Below are positions 5,393-12,215 of a DNA stretch of 12,669 bases, piece after piece. Where the stretch lies: NCBI GenBank assembly GCA_023250495.1, contig JAHFAP010000068.1:1-12669 (forward strand), written 5' to 3'. Every line of letters begins with the position of its first letter. Within the stretch, counting starts at the first letter, position 1. A program made the position numbers and the translations under genes. The notes under the pieces are model-generated. The model was not told the DNA's origin and did no database searches. It saw only the letters and a program-made list of their open reading frames with translations. Source of the DNA: Deltaproteobacteria bacterium. GTDB taxonomy: Bacteria; Desulfobacterota; Binatia; UBA9968.

Positions 5393-6445
5393 CTATTTCC
5401 ACTTGCCGGTCCGTTGCCACTCTGCCGTTTGTCCTCGGCCCAAACATTTGACGCGCCCCACGGAACGGAGATTTTTTAACACCTGCCGGATAAGATCCAC
5501 GCTCACGCCGGGGCATTGGCGGTGGATATCCGAGACCCGAAAGCTATCGGCAAATCGGCCGATGGCGGCGGTTACAAGCTCCGTCTTAGATCCCTTGGGC
5601 GAGGCAGGCTGTCCAACCCGTTCTTCGAACTCTTTGTAGGTCGATTTAAGAATGAAAAGCAGATAGTTCACGTAAGGCCAGGGATCGTGCTTGCCCTCGT
5701 GCCAGCCCTGAGAACTCTGTTCCAGGGTTTCATAGTAGCGCTCTTTGTTCTCCTCGATCAGCCGCTCCAGGCTGATGTAGCGTCCGACCTCATAACCTAA
5801 GTAGTAGCACTGAAGTAATAGAAGAAGTCTGGATATCCGGCCGTTGCCGTCGCGGAATGGATGAATGCAGAGGAAGTCGAGATTGAAGGCCGCGAGCGCG
5901 ATAAGCGGATGGACCCATCGCTCGCGCAGAGAGCGATTCCACAACTCTACCAACTCGTGCATGAAAGCGTCCGTCTTCGCTGCGGCGACCGCTTTGAAGC
6001 GCACTCGTTCGCGTCCGTCAGGGTACTTCTCGATGATGTCGCTGTCCTTATCCTTGTACTTCCCCGCATCCCCGATGTCGCCGCGCGTCACCCGGTGCAG
6101 CTTCTTTATCGTCTCCTCTGAAATCGGGAGCTTGGCCCCTTGCTGGTGGATGAGTTTGAGCGCGTCCCGGTAACCTCGCACTTCCTCTTCGTCACGGTCA
6201 CGCAGCAGCGACTTGCCGAGCACTACGGTAGCGACGCGCGCCTGGTCGATTACCACTCCTTCGATTCGGTTCGATGAGACTGCGCTTTCAATTAATGCGT
6301 GCTCACGCAAAACCCGAAGGCGTTGCGGCGATTGCTTCGTGAAAAGCTCCTGCTTGCCCCGCGCCTCGCCAAGGTCCGCCAGATACCACGATGTCGAAGC
6401 CGGGATAGTCTCGGGCTTAGAGGAAAATTGTTTAAGAGTCGTCAT
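5393..6445 (-). CDS. Fic-domain AMP-transferase with N-terminal inhibitory motif
   Basis: The protein has 350 residues from the ATG at 6445, with AGGA about ten bases upstream. The Fic core motif HPFRDGNGRISR lies at 195-206, with catalytic H195, phosphate-binding GNGR and R206 present. An (S/T)xxxE(G/N) inhibitory helix occurs at S58-G63 (SNRIEG). This makes it a class II Fic protein, autoinhibited by its own N-terminus, and it needs no separate antitoxin. The C-terminal part (about 290-345; FRVSDIHRQCPGVSVDLIRQ) looks like a winged helix-turn-helix. Such proteins transfer AMP from ATP onto protein hydroxyls; the target is unknown. It appears intact, unlike several neighbours, and is last in the accessory run. 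About 70 bases separate it from the pRiA4b-like gene. Confidence 0.88.
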   Translation of the reverse strand: MTTLKQFSSKPETIPASTSWYLADLGEARGKQELFTKQSPQRLRVLREHALIESAVSSNRIEGVVIDQARVATVVLGKSLLRDRDEEEVRGYRDALKLIHQQGAKLPISEETIKKLHRVTRGDIGDAGKYKDKDSDIIEKYPDGRERVRFKAVAAAKTDAFMHELVELWNRSLRERWVHPLIALAAFNLDFLCIHPFRDGNGRISRLLLLLQCYYLGYEVGRYISLERLIEENKERYYETLEQSSQGWHEGKHDPWPYVNYLLFILKSTYKEFEERVGQPASPKGSKTELVTAAIGRFADSFRVSDIHRQCPGVSVDLIRQVLKNLRSVGRVKCLGRGQTAEWQRTGKWK

Positions 6446-6517
6446 TCTTATCGGTTCCTAAAGGATCGGCTAATCGTCAGGACCTCATGGTTCAAGTAGT
6501 TCGCCGGGGCCCACAAC

Positions 6518-7078
6518 TTACCTGATCCGCCTCAGGCCGAGGTTTACTGCCTCCAGGTCGAATGCCTCCGGATCGAATTCGCCGCCGATCCATTCGAGCG
6601 TCTCTTCGTGCTCTTCGTGATCAGGATTTCGAATTGCTTCCAGAAAATCGGCATAGCCGGGGACGCCGCCGCAGTCCTCGGGCGGACAGGCACGCTCGCC
6701 GCCGATGCAAACCGGGTAGCGAACGTCCGGCTTCGGTTGCAAAATATCTTCCAGTAAGATCTTATGCTCCCACCCATCGCCGAAGTCGTATTCGTACAGA
6801 AACTTTGCCTTGGGCTTGAGAGGGAGCTCACTTAGCTTTACCTTCTTTTCGTTCCTGATCTCGTAAGAGGCCTCGGAGTCGGGCGTGCCGTAATAGGCCC
6901 GATCGACGATGAACTGGTGGAGGTGGCTATCGAACCAACCCATGACTTCCTGGATGATACGGTGCAGCTTGGCGAGCGTTACATCGCTGGAGACCTGAAC
7001 GCGCCGCCAGATAGGAGGACGTATGTCCTGGAGGGTTATCTTGAGTTGATAAATGTCTGCTGGTTTGGCTTCTTTCAC
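6518..7078 (-). CDS. pRiA4b ORF-3-like family protein
   Basis: The 186-residue protein starts with GTG at 7078; a weak AAAGGCGGG stretch lies about ten bases upstream. The family signatures are present: YQLKITLQDIRPPIWRRVQV near the N-terminus, LHRIIQEVMGWFDSHLHQF, YEYDFGDGWEHKILLE in the middle, and the cysteine-containing CIGGERACPPEDCGG followed by GY, then EEWIGG-like and DPEAFD segments. The family is widespread on plasmids and in mobile regions, and its biochemical function is unknown. It follows the zinc-ribbon gene by 29 bases and is probably co-transcribed with it. The sequence appears full length. Confidence 0.85.
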   Translation of the reverse strand: MKEAKPADIYQLKITLQDIRPPIWRRVQVSSDVTLAKLHRIIQEVMGWFDSHLHQFIVDRAYYGTPDSEASYEIRNEKKVKLSELPLKPKAKFLYEYDFGDGWEHKILLEDILQPKPDVRYPVCIGGERACPPEDCGGVPGYADFLEAIRNPDHEEHEETLEWIGGEFDPEAFDLEAVNLGLRRIR

Positions 7079-7107
7079 GATATTGTGGCCCGCCTTTCTC
7101 TAAAAGT

Positions 7108-7632
7108 TCAAAACAAGCCGGGCGGTTCCCCTCTCTCCACTCGCTCGATGTCATCGACAATTTTGTTCAGCAACTCCTCTACAGTTTTCGGGCCAATATC
7201 CAAGAATGTAGACCGCTCTTTTTCTCCGGCCTCCATTCTTTCTCTGAAGCCCAAGATAGAGTTTCTAATGCCTGTGACGGTTTGGCGGAAACGGCGGCGA
7301 TCCCTGGAGAGTTTATGGATGAGATCCCAGTCGGGCAGTTTACCCTGAGGCGGTTTTTCCGAAGTGACTTCGACAATCAAACCGTTTATGCAATGAATAA
7401 AAGCTTTGTGCCAGCGCTTCGAGCGCTCTTCCTCCGGCGCTCGCTCCTCGCAATCCTCGCAATGCCAATCCTCTTCCATCCAGTAGTCGCCATAAAAGAA
7501 CGGTTCAATGGTGTCCCCGACTTCTAGGCTCAACATCGCGCATGGTCCCCGCTTGGTTTGGATCTCACGTTCCGTACTCGAACCGCAGACGGGACAGGGA
7601 AGAGTCGCCCTAATCGAATCAAATAGTCCCAT
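7108..7632 (-). CDS. Zinc-ribbon hypothetical protein
   Basis: I chose the ATG at 7632 (174 residues) because GAGGTGG lies about five bases upstream; an in-frame ATG at 7674 adds 14 residues with no such site. CPVC at 13-16 and CEDC at 58-61 form a probable zinc ribbon in the N-terminal third. The middle carries TSEKPPQGKLPDWDLIHKL, and the C-terminal 60 residues are charged and helical, possibly a coiled coil (VEELLNKIVDDIERVERGE). I do not recognise a named family. It lies 29 bases upstream of the pRiA4b-like gene and probably shares its transcript. A role in nucleic-acid or protein binding would only be a guess. Confidence 0.65.
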   Translation of the reverse strand: MGLFDSIRATLPCPVCGSSTEREIQTKRGPCAMLSLEVGDTIEPFFYGDYWMEEDWHCEDCEERAPEEERSKRWHKAFIHCINGLIVEVTSEKPPQGKLPDWDLIHKLSRDRRRFRQTVTGIRNSILGFRERMEAGEKERSTFLDIGPKTVEELLNKIVDDIERVERGEPPGLF

Positions 7633-7723
7633 AGCGCCACCTCGTATCAGAAGGTCAAATCGTTCAGCGTTCAATCTTCGAACCCAGGATTTCTTCGCTG
7701 CCCCCGCCCTTCACCGTTCGTGC

Positions 7724-8275
7724 TCAAAGGGAGAGAATGTATTCGAGTTCTGCTGATATTCCGATCCGGCCGGCCCAGCGTTGAAGATATCTTTTGTCCA
7801 ACGATTTCTCCGAGCGCTCTAGAACAGAGAGTGCGTCTTCAAAGTCCCTGGGCCTGCCAACCTTCAGCTTTTGGAGAATGAAGTCCTCCGGACACACGAC
7901 CCAGTAGGTGCGCCCATCCATGCGTCTCTTCCGTTTCCTTCGGAAGACTTGTTGATCGTGTTCATCACGGGGACGCAACACATCGACGGTGGCTCCTGAA
8001 ATCTGGAAACGAAGCTGAAAGCCTCTGAGCGTTGGATTCCACTGCAACCAGGTTTCGTCGAGCGCCATTCCTGCTTGAGTCATTCGCTCGCCCAGGCGAC
8101 CTAAGTTCTCCTCATTTACCAACACCAGAAAATCCACGTCAGTTGTGGCCCGCGGCCTTCCCAACGCCGCTAATGCCCAGGCGCCGATCAGCAAATACGG
8201 AACTCGTTCGCGTCGGAAACAAGCGACGATACGTTCCAAGACCGCTGCGATGCTACCCTCTAAAATACCGTTCAC
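7724..8275 (-). CDS. MNT/AbiEii-like nucleotidyltransferase
   Basis: The protein has 183 residues and starts with GTG at 8275, inside the end of the upstream gene (23-base overlap). A GGAAGAAAG stretch lies just upstream. The nucleotidyltransferase signature is clear: IGAWALAALGRPRATTDVDF at 30-49, with catalytic D46 and D48 and a third acidic residue at D98 (VDVL). The later motif PEDFILQKLKVGRPRDFEDA is typical of AbiEii/DUF6036-type minimal nucleotidyltransferases. Several relatives are toxins that add nucleotides to tRNA or other targets, and others are of unknown role. Overlap with the small upstream gene suggests obligate co-expression, as in toxin-antitoxin pairs. It appears intact. 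Confidence 0.8.
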   Translation of the reverse strand: MNGILEGSIAAVLERIVACFRRERVPYLLIGAWALAALGRPRATTDVDFLVLVNEENLGRLGERMTQAGMALDETWLQWNPTLRGFQLRFQISGATVDVLRPRDEHDQQVFRRKRKRRMDGRTYWVVCPEDFILQKLKVGRPRDFEDALSVLERSEKSLDKRYLQRWAGRIGISAELEYILSL

Positions 8276-8543
8276 GCTCTTTCTTCCACTTTGCTATTCG
8301 GCGTGCGTCGGCGGCGACGAAGCGCGCCAGCAACAGCCGCCGGTCTTCCTCTATCTCGTCCTCACTAGCTCCAGGATGGCCATCTCGAATGGATTGCCGG
8401 AACCAACGGAGCGCTGTTTCGGACAGCTCTACACACTGGCTGAACCCTTCCTGAGCCGTGCGGGGGAATCGGACGGTTTTCATCTCCGCTTTCACGAGGT
8501 CGAGCCGCCGAAGCCAGTGGGGAACTTTCTTGGATCGCTTCAT
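8253..8543 (-). CDS. Small basic/acidic partner of the nucleotidyltransferase
   Basis: I chose the ATG at 8543 (96 residues), with GAGAGGA five bases upstream; a longer frame to 8567 lacks support. The protein is rich in charged residues and predicted mostly helical. It contains RQSIRDGHPGASEDEIEEDR (about 57-76), an I-R-x-x-H-P-x-x-S-E-x-E-I pattern found in small proteins next to such nucleotidyltransferases, and ends WKKERERYFRG. I know no function for it. Its stop overlaps the nucleotidyltransferase start by 23 bases, so the two are translationally coupled. An antitoxin or adaptor role is inference from arrangement. Confidence 0.6.
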   Translation of the reverse strand: MKRSKKVPHWLRRLDLVKAEMKTVRFPRTAQEGFSQCVELSETALRWFRQSIRDGHPGASEDEIEEDRRLLLARFVAADARRIAKWKKERERYFRG

Positions 8544-8623
8544 TGTGTCCTCTCGTGTCTGTCTCAACTTGAACGTATCGTAGCATGGACTCTACTCCCG
8601 TCGCTGCCCCCAGCCCCGCCCAT

Positions 8624-8666
8624 GGTTCAAGGAGTTCAAAAGTTCAAGGTTCAAAGAGTTCAAGGT
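8624..8666. repeat. GTTCAA array, left block
   Basis: Five exact GTTCAA hexamers start at 8625, 8634, 8642, 8649 and 8658, spaced 7-9 bases apart, all in + orientation. The block ends the read-through frame of the four-helix-bundle gene, supplying its TGA at 8662-8660. It is the counterpart of the larger block at 9123-9341. Confidence 0.8.
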
Positions 8667-8809
8667 TTTTGTTTCGTTAGCTCCTCCAACTCCTCGCCTA
8701 ATGACTTATAAGGTCTCTTTTTAAACTTCTCCCCTCGCATCCGGCTTCCCTTCAGGTAGTCAATCAGATTACTGATCATACCTGACAACTTCTTGAACGA
8801 GTTGAACAT

Positions 8810-9103
8810 TTAGACGAAGTGCTCTTTGCTGACGTATCCTTGATCCAATGCCATGTATAGCTGAGACCGAACCTCCCCACACGATCCTTTCGCGATATAG
8901 AGGAACTGCATGAACTCTTGGTTTCCACCGCGCTCAAATCCCTCAGCGATGTTGGACATGACGGAGACAGATGCCCGCCGTATTTGATCTCTTAGTCCGA
9001 AGTCCTTCGAAAACCTGGTGTCCTCGGTCGCCTGATACACCTGCTGAGTTAAGCGCCTTGCCTCCTTCCAGACTTCCAGGTCCTCAAAATACTTTACCGC
9101 CAT
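8810..9103 (-). CDS. Four-helix-bundle (S23/IVS-type) protein, cut before its last helix
   Basis: The reading frame gives 97 residues from the ATG at 9103, with a G-rich run just upstream. It matches the four-helix-bundle family first seen in 23S rRNA intervening sequences: YFEDLEVWKEARRLTQQVY, LRDQIRRASVSVMSNIAEGF, FMQFLYIAKGSCGEVRSQLY, ALDQGYVSKEHF. A TAA at 8812-8810 ends it there. The same frame continues for 49 codons, reading MFNSFKKLSGMISNLIDYLK and then GSRMRGEKF, which is the expected fourth helix and tail. A single C-to-T change of CAA would explain the stop. The gene is probably inactivated, or the protein is a three-helix form. The family is related to Avd proteins of diversity-generating retroelements, but no reverse transcriptase is present. 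Confidence 0.8.
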   Translation of the reverse strand: MAVKYFEDLEVWKEARRLTQQVYQATEDTRFSKDFGLRDQIRRASVSVMSNIAEGFERGGNQEFMQFLYIAKGSCGEVRSQLYMALDQGYVSKEHFV

Positions 9104-9122
9104 ATGCCCCCCTACAACCGTG

Positions 9123-9341
9123 GTTCAAGCGTTTAAATCCTCAAGAGTTCAAGGGTTCAACACGTTAAAGAAACCACGGCGTTCAAGGTTCAAGCGTTCA
9201 ATGTTCTCACCAGTTCAAGGGTTCAAAAGTTCAAGGGTTCAAGGGGTCAAAGAGATCCTGGGTTCAATAGCTCAAAAGTTTACACGTTCAAGAAGGCCAA
9301 GGCGGACATTGAACCCTTGAACGCTTTAAACCTTTGAACCA
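9123..9341. repeat. GTTCAA array, right block with inverted end
   Basis: About twelve exact GTTCAA hexamers and several one-base variants run from 9123 to about 9292, mostly 7-10 bases apart. The block then flips: TTGAAC occurs three times between 9309 and 9339. An eight-base inverted repeat CCGTGGTT (9118-9125) / AACCACGG (9172-9179) lies at the left edge. With the left block at 8624-8666, the array brackets the four-helix-bundle gene in an inverted fashion. No gene is seen in 9104-9325. Confidence 0.8.
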
Positions 9342-9724
9342 AGTATTCTTCGCGCTTCTTCCCGCACTTTCTGGCGCAGGCCTTCCGGTCTAACGACATG
9401 GACCTGGCTGCCAAAGCTCAAAATCTAGCCGACAAGCTCAGTCGTATCGGCCACTTTCAACGTCATCTTTAACCGTCCGTCCTTTAACACCGACGTTTCC
9501 TGACTCGGGTGCCAGCTTTTGTCTTTTACCCAAGCAGCGGCACTCTTGGAGAATAACAGCTCCACTTCAATCCGCCTTCCCCGCATCACTATCAGCGCAT
9601 CCTGGACGTATTCTTCGACGTTGAAACCTAAAGGAAGCTGATAGGGATGGTCGGTAAGCGCGATAGAGCGAATTCGTTCGACGGCAAACATCCTCACACG
9701 CGTCACCTGGTCGTTTCGCGCCAT
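9326..9724 (-). pseudogene. WYL-domain regulator fragment with an in-frame stop
   Basis: From the ATG at 9724 the frame gives 99 residues typical of the C-terminal half of HTH-WYL regulators: RMFAVERIRSIALTDHPYQL, then strands rich in charged residues and SWHPSQETSVLKDGRLKMTL. A TAG at 9427-9425 interrupts it after ELVG. The same frame continues ILSFGSQVHVVRPEGLRQ and VREEARRIL, exactly the conserved family ending, in which the stop position is normally Trp. A TGG-to-TAG change fits. The N-terminal helix-turn-helix and first part of WYL are missing, since a stop lies in frame at about 9766. The last codons run into the GTTCAA array. Intact relatives sense small molecules or nucleic-acid ends and control transcription; this copy is broken at both ends. 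Confidence 0.8.
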
Positions 9725-9782
9725 TTTCCTAGAAGCGATTCTTCCTACGGCCGACCCGATTTGTCAAGCATGCCTTATGCGA

Positions 9783-12137
9783 CTAATTGGACTGGCGAAA
9801 TAATCTCAAACTCTTTTTTTCCTGCAAGGCGCGCCAGATTTTTTCAGGCGTGATGGGAAGCTCGTAGAAGCGGATTCCCACGGCTCTCGCAATCGCATTG
9901 GCGATGGCGGAGGCGACGGGCAAAAGGCCGCCTTCGCCCATGCCCTTGGCGCCGAACGGCCCCGGGCCGTTGTTGTTTTCGATAAGCGTGGAGGAAAACT
10001 TCTCCGGCAGGTCGCCGAATTTGGGCACCCGGTAGTCCACCAGATTCGGATTCAACAACTGGCCATCCTCGTAGACCATCTGCTCAAAAAGGGTATGGCC
10101 AAGGCCGAAGACGACTCCGCCCTCGTCCTGACCCTCGCACTGCGCCGGGTTGATCGCCCTTCCCACGTCAGCCACGGAAACATACTTGCGCAGGTGAATC
10201 GCTCCGGTTTCCCGATCCACTTCGACTTCCGCCCCGCCCCAACCCACCTCCCAAAACGTCGTCGTCGCTCCTAAAGCAGCCTTTTTGGTCTTGAGGTCGC
10301 GGTAGATCCCCCTGCCGATGATCTCTCCGGCTTTGCTGCCGAAGAACTCCGTAATGACGCTGCCGTAAGAGAGCGCCTTTCCGCGCTTGCTGTGAACCTT
10401 CCCCTCCTTGAGATTTAATTCCGTGACCCTGCCACCAAGAACCTTGGCCCCGGCGAGCAGGAGCTGCTTCTTCAAATCCTGCGCTGCGCGCTGCACCGCG
10501 AGTCCCATAACGGTCATGGAGCTGCTCGCGCTCGTCGAGACATCATAGGGAGTCACATCGGTATCCAGCAGGGCCACGGAAATCTGATCCATCTCTACGG
10601 CCAGCTCCTCGGCCACGACTTGGCTCAAGGCGGTCTTGGAGCCTTGGCCGATCTCTACGGTCCCGGTTAAGAGAACGACGCTTCCATCGGAAGACATCTT
10701 TACCGTGGCGCCGGCTATCTTGAAGGTCCCGCCGGCATCCTTCAAACAGACGCTCAAGCCTTTCCCCGTGTTGGGCTTCGAGCGGCCTTTCCAGTCCAGG
10801 GCCTTGGCGACCTTGAGCAAACCTTCCTTAAGATCGCAATCTACCGGCGTATCTCCGGGCGTGTAATCCTCGCCCTTCTTCAACAGGTTCTTGAGGCGAA
10901 GCTCCAGGGGATCCATACCGAGTCTCTCCGCGATGAGATCCATGTGAGATTCATACGCCCAGGCGACCTGGACCGAGCCGAAGCCGCGAAAAGCGCCTGC
11001 GGGAACCGTGTTCGAATAAACACAGTAGGCGTCCACCTTCACATCGGGAATGCGATAGGGACCGAGCGCTCGATAGCCGGCCTTTTGCGTTACCCTGGGC
11101 CCGGCGTCGGCATAGGCGCCTGTGTTCATGTAGATCTCGCACTCTCTCGCAAGCAGACGACCGTCGCGCGTCACTCCTGTTTTGATCCTAACGCGCGCCG
11201 GGTGGCGCGTGACCGTCTTGAAGCTTTCGCTGACCCCCATCACGAGCTTTACCGGACGGCGCGTCTTCCAGGAGAGTGCCGCGGCAATCGGCTCGGCCTT
11301 GACGTAGAGCTTGCCGCCGTAGCCGCCACCGACGTAGGGCACGATCACGCGCACGTGACTCAGAGGCAGGCTGAAGATTCCGGCGAGCTGGTCGCGCAGG
11401 CCGAAAGGATCCTGGCATGAGCTCCAGACCGTCAAGTGGTCTTGCTCAAAATGAGCGAGCATGACATGGGGCTCTAACGAATAGTGCTGGACCTTCGGAA
11501 AGCGGAAGGTATCTTCAAAAACATAGTCCGATTTTTGCAAGCGCCGTTCTACATCGCCGCGGCTGTAGCTAAAATGGGAGCAGATATTCGTCCCCTTGAA
11601 TCGGTCCGGCGCGCCGTAGCTCGAGCCACGAAGCTCCGCCTTGCCGGACCACTGCTCATGCACCAGAGGCGCTCCCGGCGCGATCGCATCCTCGATGCTC
11701 GTCATCGCGGGGAGATCCTCGTACTCGACGTCAATCAACGTCAACGCCTCCTCCGCGGTGACCTCGTCCACGGCCAGCACTGCGGCGACCGGATCTCCCG
11801 CATACCTCACCTTGTCCACGGCGACGATGGACTGGTCCTTGTAGATCGCTCCATAGCGATAGTTGAGCCCTTTGAAATCGTCGCGGGTGAGCACCGTGAA
11901 TACCCCCGGCATTCCCTCCGCTTTTCGCGCGTCGATGCTCACAATTCTCGCGTGGGGCACGGGACTGCGCAGAATCTTCGCGAAGCCCATCCCGGGAAGC
12001 TCGATATCCCCGGTATAGATGGCTCTGCCGGTCACCTTCTCCACCCCGTCCAAGCGCGGAGCGGAAGTGCCGGCGACTTTTAAAGCCTCCCGTTTTGGCA
12101 TTCTCTGCTTTTTATTGGGTTGGTGAGGTTTCGCCAT
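9783..12137 (-). CDS. Xanthine-dehydrogenase-type molybdopterin large subunit
   Basis: The protein has 784 residues, normal for the CoxL/XdhB-type molybdenum-binding subunit. The N-terminal domain (about 20-150; APRLDGVEKVTGRAIYTGDI) is followed by the cofactor-binding domains: GGGYGGK at 270-276, AFRGFG at 382-387, EIGQGSKTAL at 495-504 and KGMGEGG near 731-737, where E735 is the expected catalytic base. The form-I CO dehydrogenase AYXCSFR loop is not present, so it is a hydroxylase of an aromatic or N-heterocycle, substrate unknown. No FAD or 2Fe-2S subunit gene lies nearby. The ATG at 12137 has no ribosome-binding site and abuts a repeat array; ATG 12101 (residue 13, MPKREALK) is an alternative start. 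It is probably co-directional with the zinc-ribbon and UbiD-like genes. Confidence 0.9.
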   Translation of the reverse strand: MAKPHQPNKKQRMPKREALKVAGTSAPRLDGVEKVTGRAIYTGDIELPGMGFAKILRSPVPHARIVSIDARKAEGMPGVFTVLTRDDFKGLNYRYGAIYKDQSIVAVDKVRYAGDPVAAVLAVDEVTAEEALTLIDVEYEDLPAMTSIEDAIAPGAPLVHEQWSGKAELRGSSYGAPDRFKGTNICSHFSYSRGDVERRLQKSDYVFEDTFRFPKVQHYSLEPHVMLAHFEQDHLTVWSSCQDPFGLRDQLAGIFSLPLSHVRVIVPYVGGGYGGKLYVKAEPIAAALSWKTRRPVKLVMGVSESFKTVTRHPARVRIKTGVTRDGRLLARECEIYMNTGAYADAGPRVTQKAGYRALGPYRIPDVKVDAYCVYSNTVPAGAFRGFGSVQVAWAYESHMDLIAERLGMDPLELRLKNLLKKGEDYTPGDTPVDCDLKEGLLKVAKALDWKGRSKPNTGKGLSVCLKDAGGTFKIAGATVKMSSDGSVVLLTGTVEIGQGSKTALSQVVAEELAVEMDQISVALLDTDVTPYDVSTSASSSMTVMGLAVQRAAQDLKKQLLLAGAKVLGGRVTELNLKEGKVHSKRGKALSYGSVITEFFGSKAGEIIGRGIYRDLKTKKAALGATTTFWEVGWGGAEVEVDRETGAIHLRKYVSVADVGRAINPAQCEGQDEGGVVFGLGHTLFEQMVYEDGQLLNPNLVDYRVPKFGDLPEKFSSTLIENNNGPGPFGAKGMGEGGLLPVASAIANAIARAVGIRFYELPITPEKIWRALQEKKSLRLFRQSN

Positions 12138-12140
12138 GCG

Positions 12141-12210
12141 TCAGCAATCAGCACTCAGCCATCAGCTTGGAAGAATTTAAATTCGCTGATCGCTGAAAGC
12201 TGACCGCTGA
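12141..12210. repeat. Inverted heptanucleotide array (TCAGCNN / GCTGANN)
   Basis: TCAGC occurs at 12141, 12148, 12155 and 12162, exactly 7 bases apart. GCTGA occurs at 12185, 12192, 12199 and 12206, again exactly 7 apart. The two halves can fold into a stem of four 5-bp blocks separated by 2-base internal loops. The centre holds a perfect palindrome GAATTTAAATTC (12173-12184). It fills the gap between the 48-residue zinc-ribbon gene and the Mo-hydroxylase gene. Confidence 0.85.
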
Positions 12211-12215
12211 TAGCT

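Noticed and set aside
8253..8543. HEPN partner of an MNT/HEPN pair
   Set aside because: An R-x6-H spacing exists in RQSIRDGH, but the residue context and position do not fit the HEPN active site and the protein is short.
8810..9103. Diversity-generating retroelement accessory gene (Avd)
   Set aside because: The fold is related, but no reverse transcriptase, template repeat or variable repeat is present in the window.
8624..9341. CRISPR array
   Set aside because: Repeat units are 6-7 bases with 1-4 base gaps, far below CRISPR repeat and spacer lengths, and there are no cas genes.
8812..9427. Stop-codon recoding as the reason for two in-frame nonsense codons
   Set aside because: The codons are TAA and TAG, and both are used as ordinary stops by neighbouring intact genes (for example the Fic and Mo-hydroxylase genes end in TAG). 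Decay is simpler.
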